From Terribium retamae (lineage in GTDB: Bacteria; Pseudomonadota; Alphaproteobacteria; Rhizobiales; Rhizobiaceae): a stretch of DNA of 35,469 bases. The notes under the pieces were generated by a model. It was not told the origin of the DNA. It saw only the letters and a list, made by a program, of their open reading frames with translations, and made no database searches. How positions within the stretch are numbered: position 1 is the first letter of the stretch; each line of letters opens with the position of its first letter. Where the stretch lies: NCBI RefSeq assembly GCF_022347545.1, contig NZ_JAKREW010000042.1, positions 1 through 35,469 of the forward strand, written 5' to 3'. A program made the translations under genes and the position numbers. Positions 14,350-22,553 of this stretch are shown piece by piece.

Positions 14350-15519
14350 GGTGAAAGTCTGCAGCCCGAAGCCGATTTCCATGTACAGCAATGATGTCCT
14401 TGACAGCGTGCCTTCCGGTGAGAACGACGGCGTTGCTGCACGCACAGAGTGTGCGCATCCTCCAGCTCATGCGCCCTAACCAATGCAGTTTTTCAGTTCC
14501 GGAAAGTGGAGCGCCAAGGCGCACGCCCGCCAGTCAGGGGGTTGCAGGAGAGCGAGGGTCGGAAGCGTCTTGCATCTGAAGGCTATCGGCTCTTCGGCTT
14601 GTGGCGGCCTTGCCGACCGGCAGGTGCGCGTCGGTAGGTGCGATGCTCACGAGAGCCTGCATGCGGCAAGAGATGGCCGCTCGGATCAATCTTTCGCAGG
14701 ATGTGACCATCTCTTTCTCCGCGTCGGCCTATAGGTTGTGCAGGTAGCGAATTTGCTGCATGATTCCTCGAAACCCTCACGCCATGCCCCTGTACAAGGC
14801 TCATGATGGATTGCAGCCGCAATTGGCCGTCCCCAGCACAAGACATGGCAATTTCGCTGAGCAGTTCCATGTCGAGCCAACGCCAAATGCATGGTTCCCG
14901 CCAGTCCCACCTAAAGCAGGGAGAGGTGGCACTGCAGCCTTGAGCGGTCCTCAGATGCCATTGTTGTAATCCGCACTTGACTCACACCTTAAAGTTGCCT
15001 TAACTTAAACCATACAACCTAAAGGCTTGCAGTCTTTTGTCCCCAGCGCACGCGCCGGGAGGGCCAAAGCTATGCGTTTCGTTTCGAACCGACCTCGCAG
15101 CCGCTCCGCTGTCGTGAAGCGCACAGCCAGGGTCGTTGAGTTCATGCCGCAGCAGCTTGGTACGCGCGTCCCCCATAAGCTTGTCTTCAACCGCGACATC
15201 GCGCGGGGCACTAAAGCAAGTGGGGTTATCGTCGTTGAAGGGCGGCGTGACAGTCACCGGCGCCCAGCGTATCTCCAGCATGGTCGACGCAACCGACGCA
15301 ATGCACCGGGCCAGGCCGCTCGACATGCCGACGATCATCCCCAACCCGACACCCCGCCCCAGGACCGGCTCGTCGATCGTTGCACCGACGCCATCCGACA
15401 CAAATGCAGCAACGGGAATATCGAATTCTCTCTTGATTTCCGAGGCGACGCGAAACGTGCGCCTCGCCGGCCGGCAGGATTCGATGTGCCCGCGCCAAAA
15501 CTGATGGCCGTCTGAGGAC
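14350..15519. other. 1.2-kb stretch without a recognised gene, upstream of dxs
   Basis: The longest open frames here are a minus-strand one across 15000-15680, which runs into dxs, and a plus-strand one at 15027-15515. The minus frame has a more protein-like composition in its middle (VGLGMIVGMSSGLARCIA), but no family is recognised and its first third lies inside dxs. It may be a decayed gene. The stretch 14350-15000 shows nothing recognisable. Confidence 0.4.
14977..15005 (+). promoter_or_regulatory. Candidate sigma-70 promoter upstream of the dxs operon
   Basis: TTGACT (14977-14982) and TTAACT (15000-15005) are separated by 17 bases in a locally AT-rich patch. The -35 matches consensus in 5 of 6 positions and the -10 in 3 of 6. 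It would leave a leader of about 500 bases before dxs, which is long, so the assignment is weak. Confidence 0.3.
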
Positions 15520-17535
15520 ATGGGAGAGTCGGCGGTGGATCGGAACAACGGATCAAGCAAGACCCCCTTGTTGGATGCAATCGGCGCACCGGCGGATTTG
15601 AGAACGATGCTCGGCGATACCGTGCTCAAACAGATCGCAAGGGAATTGCGCACGGAACTCCTCGATGCGGTCTCTGCCACCGGAGGTCACCTTAGCGCCG
15701 GGCTCGGCGTCGTCGAACTTACCGTCGCACTGCATGCGGTTTTCGACACCCCGAATGACAGGATCGTGTGGGATGTCGGCCATCAATCCTATCCGCACAA
15801 AATCCTGACCGGACGGCGCGGCGCGATGAAGACGTTGCGGCAGATCGGCGGCCTTTCCGGTTTCCCCTCCCGTGCCGAGTCCGAATATGATGCTTTCGGC
15901 ACCGCGCATTCGAGTACAGCCATCTCGGCGGCTCTCGGCATGGCGCACACGATCCGGTTGAATCGTGAGGATCGCCGTTGCGTCGCCGTGGTGGGCGACG
16001 GTGCCTTGAGTGCGGGCCTCGCCTACGAAGCCTTGAACAATGCCGCTTTGGATCCCGGCCTGCGGCTCCTGGTCATTCTCAATGACAATGGCATGTCGAT
16101 CTCCCCGGCCGTGGGTGGGCTGCACGCGCATCTTGGAAATATTCTTGCAAGCCGGGGAATGTGTCGGGGCGGCGCCGGTTGCGGGAAGGCGCTCCAGTCG
16201 CTGTCCGACCCAAAAGGCACTCAGGGGGAGGTCGGTGCGTCGCCACAGGCGACTTTGTTCGAAGCGCTCGGCCTGATCTACACGGGTCCGGTCGACGGCC
16301 ACGATCTCGACGCACTGGTACCGATGCTCAGAGGCCTCCGTGATCGCCAGGGGGTGCAACTGCTCCATGTGGTCACCCGCAAGGGCTACGGCTATTTGCC
16401 CGCCGAGCATGATCCGGTTTCCTATCATGGGCCGGGCAAATTCGATCCAAAGGTTGGACTCAAACCAGCAGTTGCATCGCGCCCGCCGTCGCAGACCTAT
16501 ACGCAAGTCTTCAGCGACTGGATTTGCGATGAAGCGGCCCGCGACAAGCGCGTGGTCGCAATCACACCGGCAATGCGCGAAGGATCCGGCCTTGTGGAAT
16601 TCCAGCACCGCTATCCCGATCGCTGTTTCGATGTCGGCATTGCCGAACAACACGCCGTGACCCTCGGCGGAGGCTTTGCCGCCGAGGGTTTCCGGCCCGT
16701 GGTGGCGATCTATTCCACGTTCCTGCAGCGCGGCTACGATCAGTTGATCCATGACATCGCCATCCAGCGTCTGCCTGTCACTTTCGCCATCGATCGGGCC
16801 GGCGTTGTGGGCGCTGACGGCCCTACCCATATGGGCGCATTCGACATGGCGTATATGCGGTGCGTGCCAAACCTCATCGTGATGGCACCGGCCGACGAGA
16901 ATGAATGTCGTCAAATGCTGCACACGGCGTTGCTGCATGATGGCCCGGCCGCCGTCCGTTACCCGCGCGGTACAGGTCCTGGGCTGTTACCGGACGCCGA
17001 GCTAGCCGCGCTGCCGATCGGCGTCGGTGACCTCAAACGGGTCACCAAGGCTCAGCGCGGATCGCGAATTGCCCTGCTTGCTTTCGGCTCGATGGTGAAA
17101 CCCGCACTGGTCGCCGCGGAGCGGATCGACGCCACCGTCGCGAATATGCGTTTCGTCAAGCCGCTCGATGTCGAACTCGTACAGGACCTCGCCCTCACCC
17201 ACGATGTCCTCGTAACCGCCGAGGAGGGATGCATCGCGGGAGGTGCCGGCTCAGCTTGCCTTGAGGCGCTGGCGAAGAGACATATTCTTTGTCCATTCCT
17301 GCAGCTTGGCCTGGCGGACGATTTCATCCCGCACGGCGATCCCGCCGGGCTGCTCGCGGCTGCCGGGCTCGATGCCGATGGCATCGAGGCATCGATCAGA
17401 CGCTTTGTCGAGTGTCTCGATACAGCTGCGCAAGGCGATGCCGGGATCGCCGCCGTCATGTCTTCGAAGACAATGGCCGTCTCCCACACCACACCAACCG
17501 TCGCTTCTGCTGTTCGCCGTGGAGGATTGCAATGA
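15520..17535 (+). CDS. dxs: 1-Deoxy-D-xylulose-5-phosphate synthase
   Basis: This 671-residue enzyme makes DXP from pyruvate and glyceraldehyde 3-phosphate with thiamine diphosphate, the entry step of the MEP isoprenoid pathway. Visible landmarks: TGGHLSAGLGVVEL, VWDVGHQSYPHKILTGR, the ThDP motif GDGALSAG...NN, YTGPVDGHD, and the catalytic-Glu segment VGIAEQHAV followed by STFLQRGYDQ. It is somewhat longer than typical (about 620-640) through both ends. ATG 15520 has GAGGA only 1 base away; in-frame GTG 15535, with GGGAGAG upstream, is a serious alternative start. Its stop overlaps the methyltransferase start (ATGA). As first gene of the block it would raise precursor supply, like the DXS gene in the sodorifen cluster. 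It may be a second, dedicated copy. Confidence 0.95.
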   Translation: MGESAVDRNNGSSKTPLLDAIGAPADLRTMLGDTVLKQIARELRTELLDAVSATGGHLSAGLGVVELTVALHAVFDTPNDRIVWDVGHQSYPHKILTGRRGAMKTLRQIGGLSGFPSRAESEYDAFGTAHSSTAISAALGMAHTIRLNREDRRCVAVVGDGALSAGLAYEALNNAALDPGLRLLVILNDNGMSISPAVGGLHAHLGNILASRGMCRGGAGCGKALQSLSDPKGTQGEVGASPQATLFEALGLIYTGPVDGHDLDALVPMLRGLRDRQGVQLLHVVTRKGYGYLPAEHDPVSYHGPGKFDPKVGLKPAVASRPPSQTYTQVFSDWICDEAARDKRVVAITPAMREGSGLVEFQHRYPDRCFDVGIAEQHAVTLGGGFAAEGFRPVVAIYSTFLQRGYDQLIHDIAIQRLPVTFAIDRAGVVGADGPTHMGAFDMAYMRCVPNLIVMAPADENECRQMLHTALLHDGPAAVRYPRGTGPGLLPDAELAALPIGVGDLKRVTKAQRGSRIALLAFGSMVKPALVAAERIDATVANMRFVKPLDVELVQDLALTHDVLVTAEEGCIAGGAGSACLEALAKRHILCPFLQLGLADDFIPHGDPAGLLAAAGLDADGIEASIRRFVECLDTAAQGDAGIAAVMSSKTMAVSHTTPTVASAVRRGGLQ

Positions 17536-18500
17536 GCCAATCTGCCCTTGATCATTCCCGTCAGACCATTTCCCATCCTCATGGCCAAACCGAGGCAAAG
17601 CCTTACCGTGTCATCCGCGGCGTCGATCTCGACGGCTACGAAGAAAAGGTCGTCTACACCTACCAGGACAATCCGGAGGATTGGCGTAAAGCCATCGGCG
17701 AGGACTTGATGTTCCAGTTCGGCGTCTATGACGATCCGCGCTCGACGCCACCCATTTCGTTGGACGAATCGGGTCTGCGCTATTTCGATCGTCAGCTGTT
17801 CATCGCCGGTCTCGATACATCCAATCGCCGCCCGATCCGGCGCATCCTCGATATCGGCTGCGGCTGGGGTTATATCCTGAAGCATCTGGCGGATCGCTTT
17901 CCCGAATGCCCCCGCCTGGACGGCATCAACGTCAGCCGCGCTCAGTTGGAATATTGCGCTGCGTTCCACGCCAAGCAGGGGCTGTCCGAACGCATCCAGC
18001 TGTTTTTGTGCAATGCTCAGGATGTGGATCTGCTTCCGGACCCGCAGGTTCCCTACGATCTCGTGGTTATCCGGGGAGTTATCTCACACTTCCCCAACGA
18101 ACTGTACGAGCGCACCATGCGCAAGCTGTTCACCCGCGTGCGGCCGGGCGGGCAGGTCGTCATTTCGGACAATCTCTATAACCAGCCGCCCGAGAGCTAC
18201 GAATCCGATACGCATGACGATGTGGACCGTCTGGCCTGCAGGCACCGCAAGAGTCCGGCATACTTCCGGCGCGTGCTCGAAGAGGCGGGCTTCGTCGTCC
18301 AGGACATGCGGGTGCTTCCCTCCAACGTCGATGTCGTGCGCTGGTTGATGGAATCCAGAGCCAATATCGAGCGCCATTTCACGGCCGCAGACATACCGCC
18401 ACCGCTCGAAGAGCTGCGCGTCCTGGCCGAGAACTGGTCGGTCGCGCTGATCAAGAACAAGGTTTCGACTTACAGCGTCGTTGTCACCCGTGCGGCATGA
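17532..18500 (+). CDS. SodC-like farnesyl-diphosphate C-methyltransferase
   Basis: A 322-residue SAM-dependent methyltransferase. Motif I is ILDIGCGWG (105-113); later come INVSRAQLEY, LFLCNAQDVDLLPD, VIRGVISHF, VRPGGQVVISDNLY and RVLPSN. It is collinear with the C-terminal half of the fusion enzyme at 5385. The context (dxs, idi, FPP synthase, terpene synthases) is that of SodC, which methylates FPP and at the same time cyclises it to a C16 diphosphate; the substrate here is inferred from that. ATG 17532 overlaps the dxs stop by 4 bases and has GGAGGA 5 bases upstream. It is followed after 26 bases by a terpene synthase gene, the likely consumer of its product. A GPP or IPP methyltransferase role is less likely next to an FPP synthase. 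Confidence 0.82.
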   Translation: MSQSALDHSRQTISHPHGQTEAKPYRVIRGVDLDGYEEKVVYTYQDNPEDWRKAIGEDLMFQFGVYDDPRSTPPISLDESGLRYFDRQLFIAGLDTSNRRPIRRILDIGCGWGYILKHLADRFPECPRLDGINVSRAQLEYCAAFHAKQGLSERIQLFLCNAQDVDLLPDPQVPYDLVVIRGVISHFPNELYERTMRKLFTRVRPGGQVVISDNLYNQPPESYESDTHDDVDRLACRHRKSPAYFRRVLEEAGFVVQDMRVLPSNVDVVRWLMESRANIERHFTAADIPPPLEELRVLAENWSVALIKNKVSTYSVVVTRAA

Positions 18501-18526
18501 GAAAGCGACTGTAGGGGGCCTATGCG

Positions 18527-19600
18527 ATGATCCGTATCGAGTGCCCCATCCCCAGCGTCATCAATCCTGCCGCAGACAGCGCCGATGCGCAGTCGGTTGC
18601 CTGGATGAGACACTTTGACTTGTGTGCGAATGAGGTCGAGCGCGAAAGGCTTTCCAAATCCGCTTGCGGACAGCTGGCTGCGCGGCTCGCGCCCGGCTGC
18701 AGTGGGCCGATGCTGCAGATCGTGTCCGACTTCTTCATCTGGAACGTCGCGTTCGACGACGAATATTGCGATGAAGGACCGCTGAGCCGGCAACCTGGCG
18801 AGTTGGCGCGAACGCTCTCGCTGATTCATCGTTCCATCGAGGTTCCCGAAAGCGAGTTGTACGCTCAAGACCGCTACGCGCGGGCGATGCTCGACATCAG
18901 GCGACGTCTCGATGAGAGAGCGGCCCCTGCTCAGATATGTCAATGGCTGGCGGCTATGCGGGGGTGGTTCCTTGCCGAGACGTGGAAGGCCGGCAATATC
19001 GCTGCGGGGCGAATCCCAAGCCTGGATGATTACGCGACACTGCGCCTCTATAGCGGCGGCGCACTGGCCTTCCCGCCTCTCGTTACCATTGCCGAGGGCT
19101 ATGTCGTTTCGCCCGATCTTCTGGAAAACCGCCACGTCAAGGCTCTGACCGAGATCGCGGTTTCGCTCGCAACATGGATGTCGGATATCGTATCCTACCA
19201 CAAAGAAATCGCGCGCGAGGATGGTGGGCACAACCTGATCAGCGTCATCCAGCATGAGAATGCTTGCTCGGCGGACCGCGCAGTCGCCGAGGCCACTGCC
19301 ATGTGCGAGCAGATGATGCGCCTTTTCTTGTGCGCGCGCGACGATCTTGTGCCCGCGGCACCTGCCGAACTGTGCCGCTATCTGCAAACGCTCGGTCACT
19401 ATATCCGCGCTTCATATGACTGGTGCACGGCCTCGGAACGATATGCCTATGGGAACGGGGCCGACATGTCTATCGCGATCGGCTCCGAACCGTCGGCGTT
19501 TCCGTTGCGCGAAGCATCTTCAATCAGGTCGATCGCCTGGTGGTGGGCGCCGGGTCAACAACGGCGATCGTCAACAGGCACATCGGCAATATCGAGGTGA
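18527..19600 (+). CDS. Class I terpene synthase (first of tandem pair)
   Basis: A 357-residue single-domain terpene cyclase. The Asp-rich motif is FDDEYCDEG (D77, D78, D82). A sensor Arg (R173) stands 46 residues before the second metal motif, and RY is at 305-306. The second motif reads SDIVSYHKE (219-227): Ser takes the place of the first Asn/Asp ligand of the NSE triad. The C-terminal region ends in a distinctive IAWWW followed by a basic tail. It shares the Ser variant and IAWWW with the next gene, so the two are paralogues. The expected reaction is Mg-dependent ionisation and cyclisation of a prenyl diphosphate, here probably a methylated one. The start at 18527 has AGGGGG 8 bases upstream; an ATG at 18522 is in a dead frame. 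Confidence 0.88.
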   Translation: MIRIECPIPSVINPAADSADAQSVAWMRHFDLCANEVERERLSKSACGQLAARLAPGCSGPMLQIVSDFFIWNVAFDDEYCDEGPLSRQPGELARTLSLIHRSIEVPESELYAQDRYARAMLDIRRRLDERAAPAQICQWLAAMRGWFLAETWKAGNIAAGRIPSLDDYATLRLYSGGALAFPPLVTIAEGYVVSPDLLENRHVKALTEIAVSLATWMSDIVSYHKEIAREDGGHNLISVIQHENACSADRAVAEATAMCEQMMRLFLCARDDLVPAAPAELCRYLQTLGHYIRASYDWCTASERYAYGNGADMSIAIGSEPSAFPLREASSIRSIAWWWAPGQQRRSSTGTSAISR

Positions 19601-19678
19601 ACGATCCACAACGCCGTCTCAATCGACGTTTCCGCGCATGGTTTCGGAAACAAGATACCCGGCACAGGAGCAATGGCA

Positions 19679-20812
19679 ATGACGCAAACCCAGACAATCC
19701 GATCGCAGCCGATCAAGATGGCGCCAGATTTCAATCCTTTTGCACGCGAGTTTCCCATCAGCCCGTTCAAGCAAGAGGTCGAAGCAAAATCCGTTGAATT
19801 CATGAAGCGATATGGCCTGCACGGCACTGAAGAACAGCTGAGGCGCCTACCTTACCAGGAATGCGGGGGCATAGCAGGCAACATCTACCCGATGGCTCCG
19901 AATGCGGAGCTTCTGCAAATCGGCGCGGATTTCTCGATATCGGCTTTTTGTTGGGACGACGAATTTTGCGATGAAGGTCACACTCGTGACAAGCCAATGG
20001 AACTGGCCGATGCCGCATTCCGCACGATGCGATGCCTGGAAGGCTTTGATGTGCCCATGGACGAAAACGATCGCTTTGCCCTGGCGTGGCGGGACATCCT
20101 GCAGCGGATATCGAAACATGCGCCGGCCTATTTGATGCCGCGGTGGATAGACAGTATCCGGCAATGGTTCCTTGTTGAAATCCAAAAAGCTTGCAATGTT
20201 TCCCGAAAAATTCATCCAAATGTTAGCGATTACATGGCGACACGCCTTCATACTGGAGCATCTCCAACGTATATACACAATATACTCATATCAAATAACC
20301 TTGATCTTGGAGCAGATCTTCTTACCGACCGTCGCCTTTGCGCGATGACCGAGATCACCGCGATGAACCCCGTCCTGACGAGCGACTGCTATTCCTATGT
20401 CAAGGAAAAGGAGCGCACGGGAGACGGATACAACATGATCGATGTGCTTGTTCGCGAACAGAATTTGACGTTTGAAGAAGCCATGAACAAGACAATCGAC
20501 ATAAGGGATAATTCCCTGAAACGATTCATCGAATTGAAAGATGAAGTTCTTCAGGCGGATGGCAATGAGAAAGTCGCTCTATATATAGAAGCACTCGAAA
20601 ACTACATCATGGGCGCAAACAAGTGGTGCCAGGAGACGAACCGCTACAGGATCGTTGAAGGCACGGCTATGGGACGCGTGGCTTTTGTTGCGTCCGGCTT
20701 CACGCAGGACTGGAAGGGCCCGCGGCTGTCCGAGCCCTCTGATGTCGCTTCCATCGCCTGGTGGTGGCGGATCGGCAAGCGCGCCACCAATTCGCCCAAA
20801 ACGCAACAATAG
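19679..20812 (+). CDS. Class I terpene synthase (second of tandem pair)
   Basis: A 377-residue terpene cyclase, paralogous to the preceding one. The Asp-rich motif is WDDEFCDEG (D93, D94, D98), the sensor Arg is R189, the second metal motif is SDCYSYVKE (235-243) with Ser in the first ligand position, and RY is at 322-323. It ends in SIAWWWRIGKR. I chose ATG 19679 because AGGAG lies 8 bases upstream; ATG 19673 is only 2 bases from it. The middle of the gene (about 20200-20620) is visibly poorer in GC than its neighbours and uses rare ATA codons several times in a short stretch. That points to separate acquisition or older divergence. Substrate and product are unknown; a methylated FPP derivative is the contextual guess. 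Confidence 0.88.
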   Translation: MTQTQTIRSQPIKMAPDFNPFAREFPISPFKQEVEAKSVEFMKRYGLHGTEEQLRRLPYQECGGIAGNIYPMAPNAELLQIGADFSISAFCWDDEFCDEGHTRDKPMELADAAFRTMRCLEGFDVPMDENDRFALAWRDILQRISKHAPAYLMPRWIDSIRQWFLVEIQKACNVSRKIHPNVSDYMATRLHTGASPTYIHNILISNNLDLGADLLTDRRLCAMTEITAMNPVLTSDCYSYVKEKERTGDGYNMIDVLVREQNLTFEEAMNKTIDIRDNSLKRFIELKDEVLQADGNEKVALYIEALENYIMGANKWCQETNRYRIVEGTAMGRVAFVASGFTQDWKGPRLSEPSDVASIAWWWRIGKRATNSPKTQQ

Positions 20813-20912
20813 GGACGACCTCCACTCTTCCAGGACGGCGGATTATTCTTCCCACTTCGCGGCGAGAGCACGACGCACCCATGGCTCGCCACGTTTCAGG
20901 ACAAAGAAAACG

Positions 20913-21548
20913 ATGGACGAAACCTTGATCCTGGTCAATGACAGCGACGAGCCGGTAGGCTTCGCCACGAAGCTGCATGTACATCGGAAAGGCATGATGC
21001 ACCGCGCCTTTTCCATTTTGGTTTTCGACCGAAATGGCCGTCTTCTGCTGCAGCGGCGCGCGGCGGGAAAATACCATTCGGCCGGACTATGGAGCAATTC
21101 ATGCTGCGGCCATCCCCGTCGCGGCGAGGAGACCGACGTGGCGGTGCACCGGCGCCTGCGCGAGGAGATGGGATTCGACTGCGACCTTCATGAAGTCGCG
21201 GCACTGATCTACCGGGCAGAGGTTTCCAACGATCTGGTCGAGCACGAATATGATCACATCTATGCGGGAGTGTTCGACGGCGAGCCGGATGCCAATCCCG
21301 ACGAGGTGTCGGATTGGCAATGGCTGGAGCTGTCGCGGCTTCGCGCCGCGGTCGATGCCCATCCGGGCGATTTCACGATTTGGTTGCGCGAACTTCTTGA
21401 GCGAAAAAAACACCATGGTATCGAACAGTGGTGCGCGCTGGCACTTGGCCGACGCCATCCAGCGGAGATCGAAATCCATCACGGCAACGGAAAAACCGCC
21501 GGTGACAGTCCTGCCGGCCAGCAAAGCGAAGGGACGTCGCGACGATGA
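20913..21548 (+). CDS. idi: Isopentenyl-diphosphate delta-isomerase, type I
   Basis: A 211-residue Nudix-fold isomerase that interconverts IPP and DMAPP. Landmarks: HRKGMMHRAF with the metal-binding His, WSNSCCGHP carrying the catalytic Cys (C65), the Nudix-like RLREEMGFDC, and EHEYDHIYAG with the catalytic Glu. The C-terminus is about 30 residues longer than in the E. coli enzyme and hydrophilic. IDI is dispensable with the MEP pathway, so its presence in the block points to flux enhancement, as with sodA in the sodorifen cluster. ATG 20913 was chosen by homology; the ribosome binding site is weak. The stop overlaps the FPP synthase start by 4 bases (ATGA). Confidence 0.95.
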   Translation: MDETLILVNDSDEPVGFATKLHVHRKGMMHRAFSILVFDRNGRLLLQRRAAGKYHSAGLWSNSCCGHPRRGEETDVAVHRRLREEMGFDCDLHEVAALIYRAEVSNDLVEHEYDHIYAGVFDGEPDANPDEVSDWQWLELSRLRAAVDAHPGDFTIWLRELLERKKHHGIEQWCALALGRRHPAEIEIHHGNGKTAGDSPAGQQSEGTSRR

Positions 21549-22495
21549 TCGCAATCCCAGCGGATAGCGAACGGACATCTTCGAACCGCGCCGCTACCGA
21601 TCCTGATGCATTCGAGAGGTGGATGCGGACATGCCTCGAGTGCACCGAAGATGCCTTGGCATCGCTGCTTCCGCCTTCCGGGACGTCGCCTGCCCGCCTG
21701 CATGGCGCGATGCGCTACGCAGCGCTTGGCGGAGGCAAGCGCATTCGCCCGCTGCTCTGCCATGCGGCGGGCGCGGCGGTGGACGCGCCTGCCAAGGTTT
21801 TGAGCGCGATCGGGGCCGCCGTCGAGATGATCCATGCCTATTCCCTGGTGCATGACGACCTTCCGGCCATGGACGATGATGTGCTGCGTCGCGGCCGGCC
21901 GACAGTCCACGTCCAATATGATGAAGCCACTGCGATCCTGGTTGGCGACGCGCTGCAAGCGCAGGCGTTTATGGTCCTTAGCCAATTGCCCCTGCCGGCA
22001 GAGCGGCGCATTGCCCTGGTGCGGGAGCTCGCGGCGACGGCTGGATCGCAAAACCTGGTTGGTGGCCAGGCGATCGACTTGCAAAGCATCGGCGCATGCC
22101 TCAGCCGCGATCAGCTTGAGCAGATGCACCGGATGAAGACAGGAGCGCTGATCCGCGCGGCGGTTCGCATGGGCGCGCTCGGCGTCGTGGCCGAAACGCC
22201 GGAGGCGGCGCGCCTCTACGGCGCACTCGACAGTTATGCCGCGGCAATCGGCCTGGGCTTCCAGGTGATTGACGATATTCTTGACGCGTCAGGGGATACC
22301 GCAACGCTTGGCAAGACGGCAGGGAAGGATGCCCGGTCCGACAAGCCGACCTATGTGTCGTTGCTCGGCCTCGACGCGGCGCGGGCGCTTTCTCGCACGC
22401 TTGGGGGGCACGCCCATGCCGCGCTCGAGCCGCTGGGACCGCGAGGCAGCATGCTGAAGCATCTCGCGGACTTGATCATCCACCGGGCCAAGTGA
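21545..22495 (+). CDS. ispA: Farnesyl-diphosphate synthase (IspA-type)
   Basis: A 316-residue trans-prenyltransferase. Motifs: GGKRIRP (63-69), first Asp-rich motif DDLPAMDDD (104-112) preceded by MIHAYSLVH, the GGQAIDL segment, and the second Asp-rich motif VIDDILD. Residue -5 from the first Asp is Tyr99 and -4 is Ser100, as in E. coli IspA; bacterial GGPP synthases have a small residue at -5. FPP (C15) is therefore the predicted product, which bears on the substrate of the neighbouring methyltransferase and cyclases. It is about 15-20 residues longer than IspA at the N-terminus. ATG 21545 lies within the idi stop, with AAGGGA upstream. Confidence 0.93.
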   Translation: MIAIPADSERTSSNRAATDPDAFERWMRTCLECTEDALASLLPPSGTSPARLHGAMRYAALGGGKRIRPLLCHAAGAAVDAPAKVLSAIGAAVEMIHAYSLVHDDLPAMDDDVLRRGRPTVHVQYDEATAILVGDALQAQAFMVLSQLPLPAERRIALVRELAATAGSQNLVGGQAIDLQSIGACLSRDQLEQMHRMKTGALIRAAVRMGALGVVAETPEAARLYGALDSYAAAIGLGFQVIDDILDASGDTATLGKTAGKDARSDKPTYVSLLGLDAARALSRTLGGHAHAALEPLGPRGSMLKHLADLIIHRAK

Positions 22496-22553
22496 ATGAT
22501 CTCGAATGGAAGGGCTTTGTCATGTGCTTCATCGTTGTGAATAAATCGTCGCC

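Noticed and set aside
15000..15680. A 226-codon minus-strand frame upstream of and into dxs
   Set aside because: The middle looks somewhat protein-like, but no family is recognised, it overlaps dxs by 160 bases and no ribosome binding site is evident. Kept only as a note in the gap entry.
15553..16938. A 461-codon minus-strand open frame inside dxs
   Set aside because: It is antisense to dxs, which is conserved along its length.
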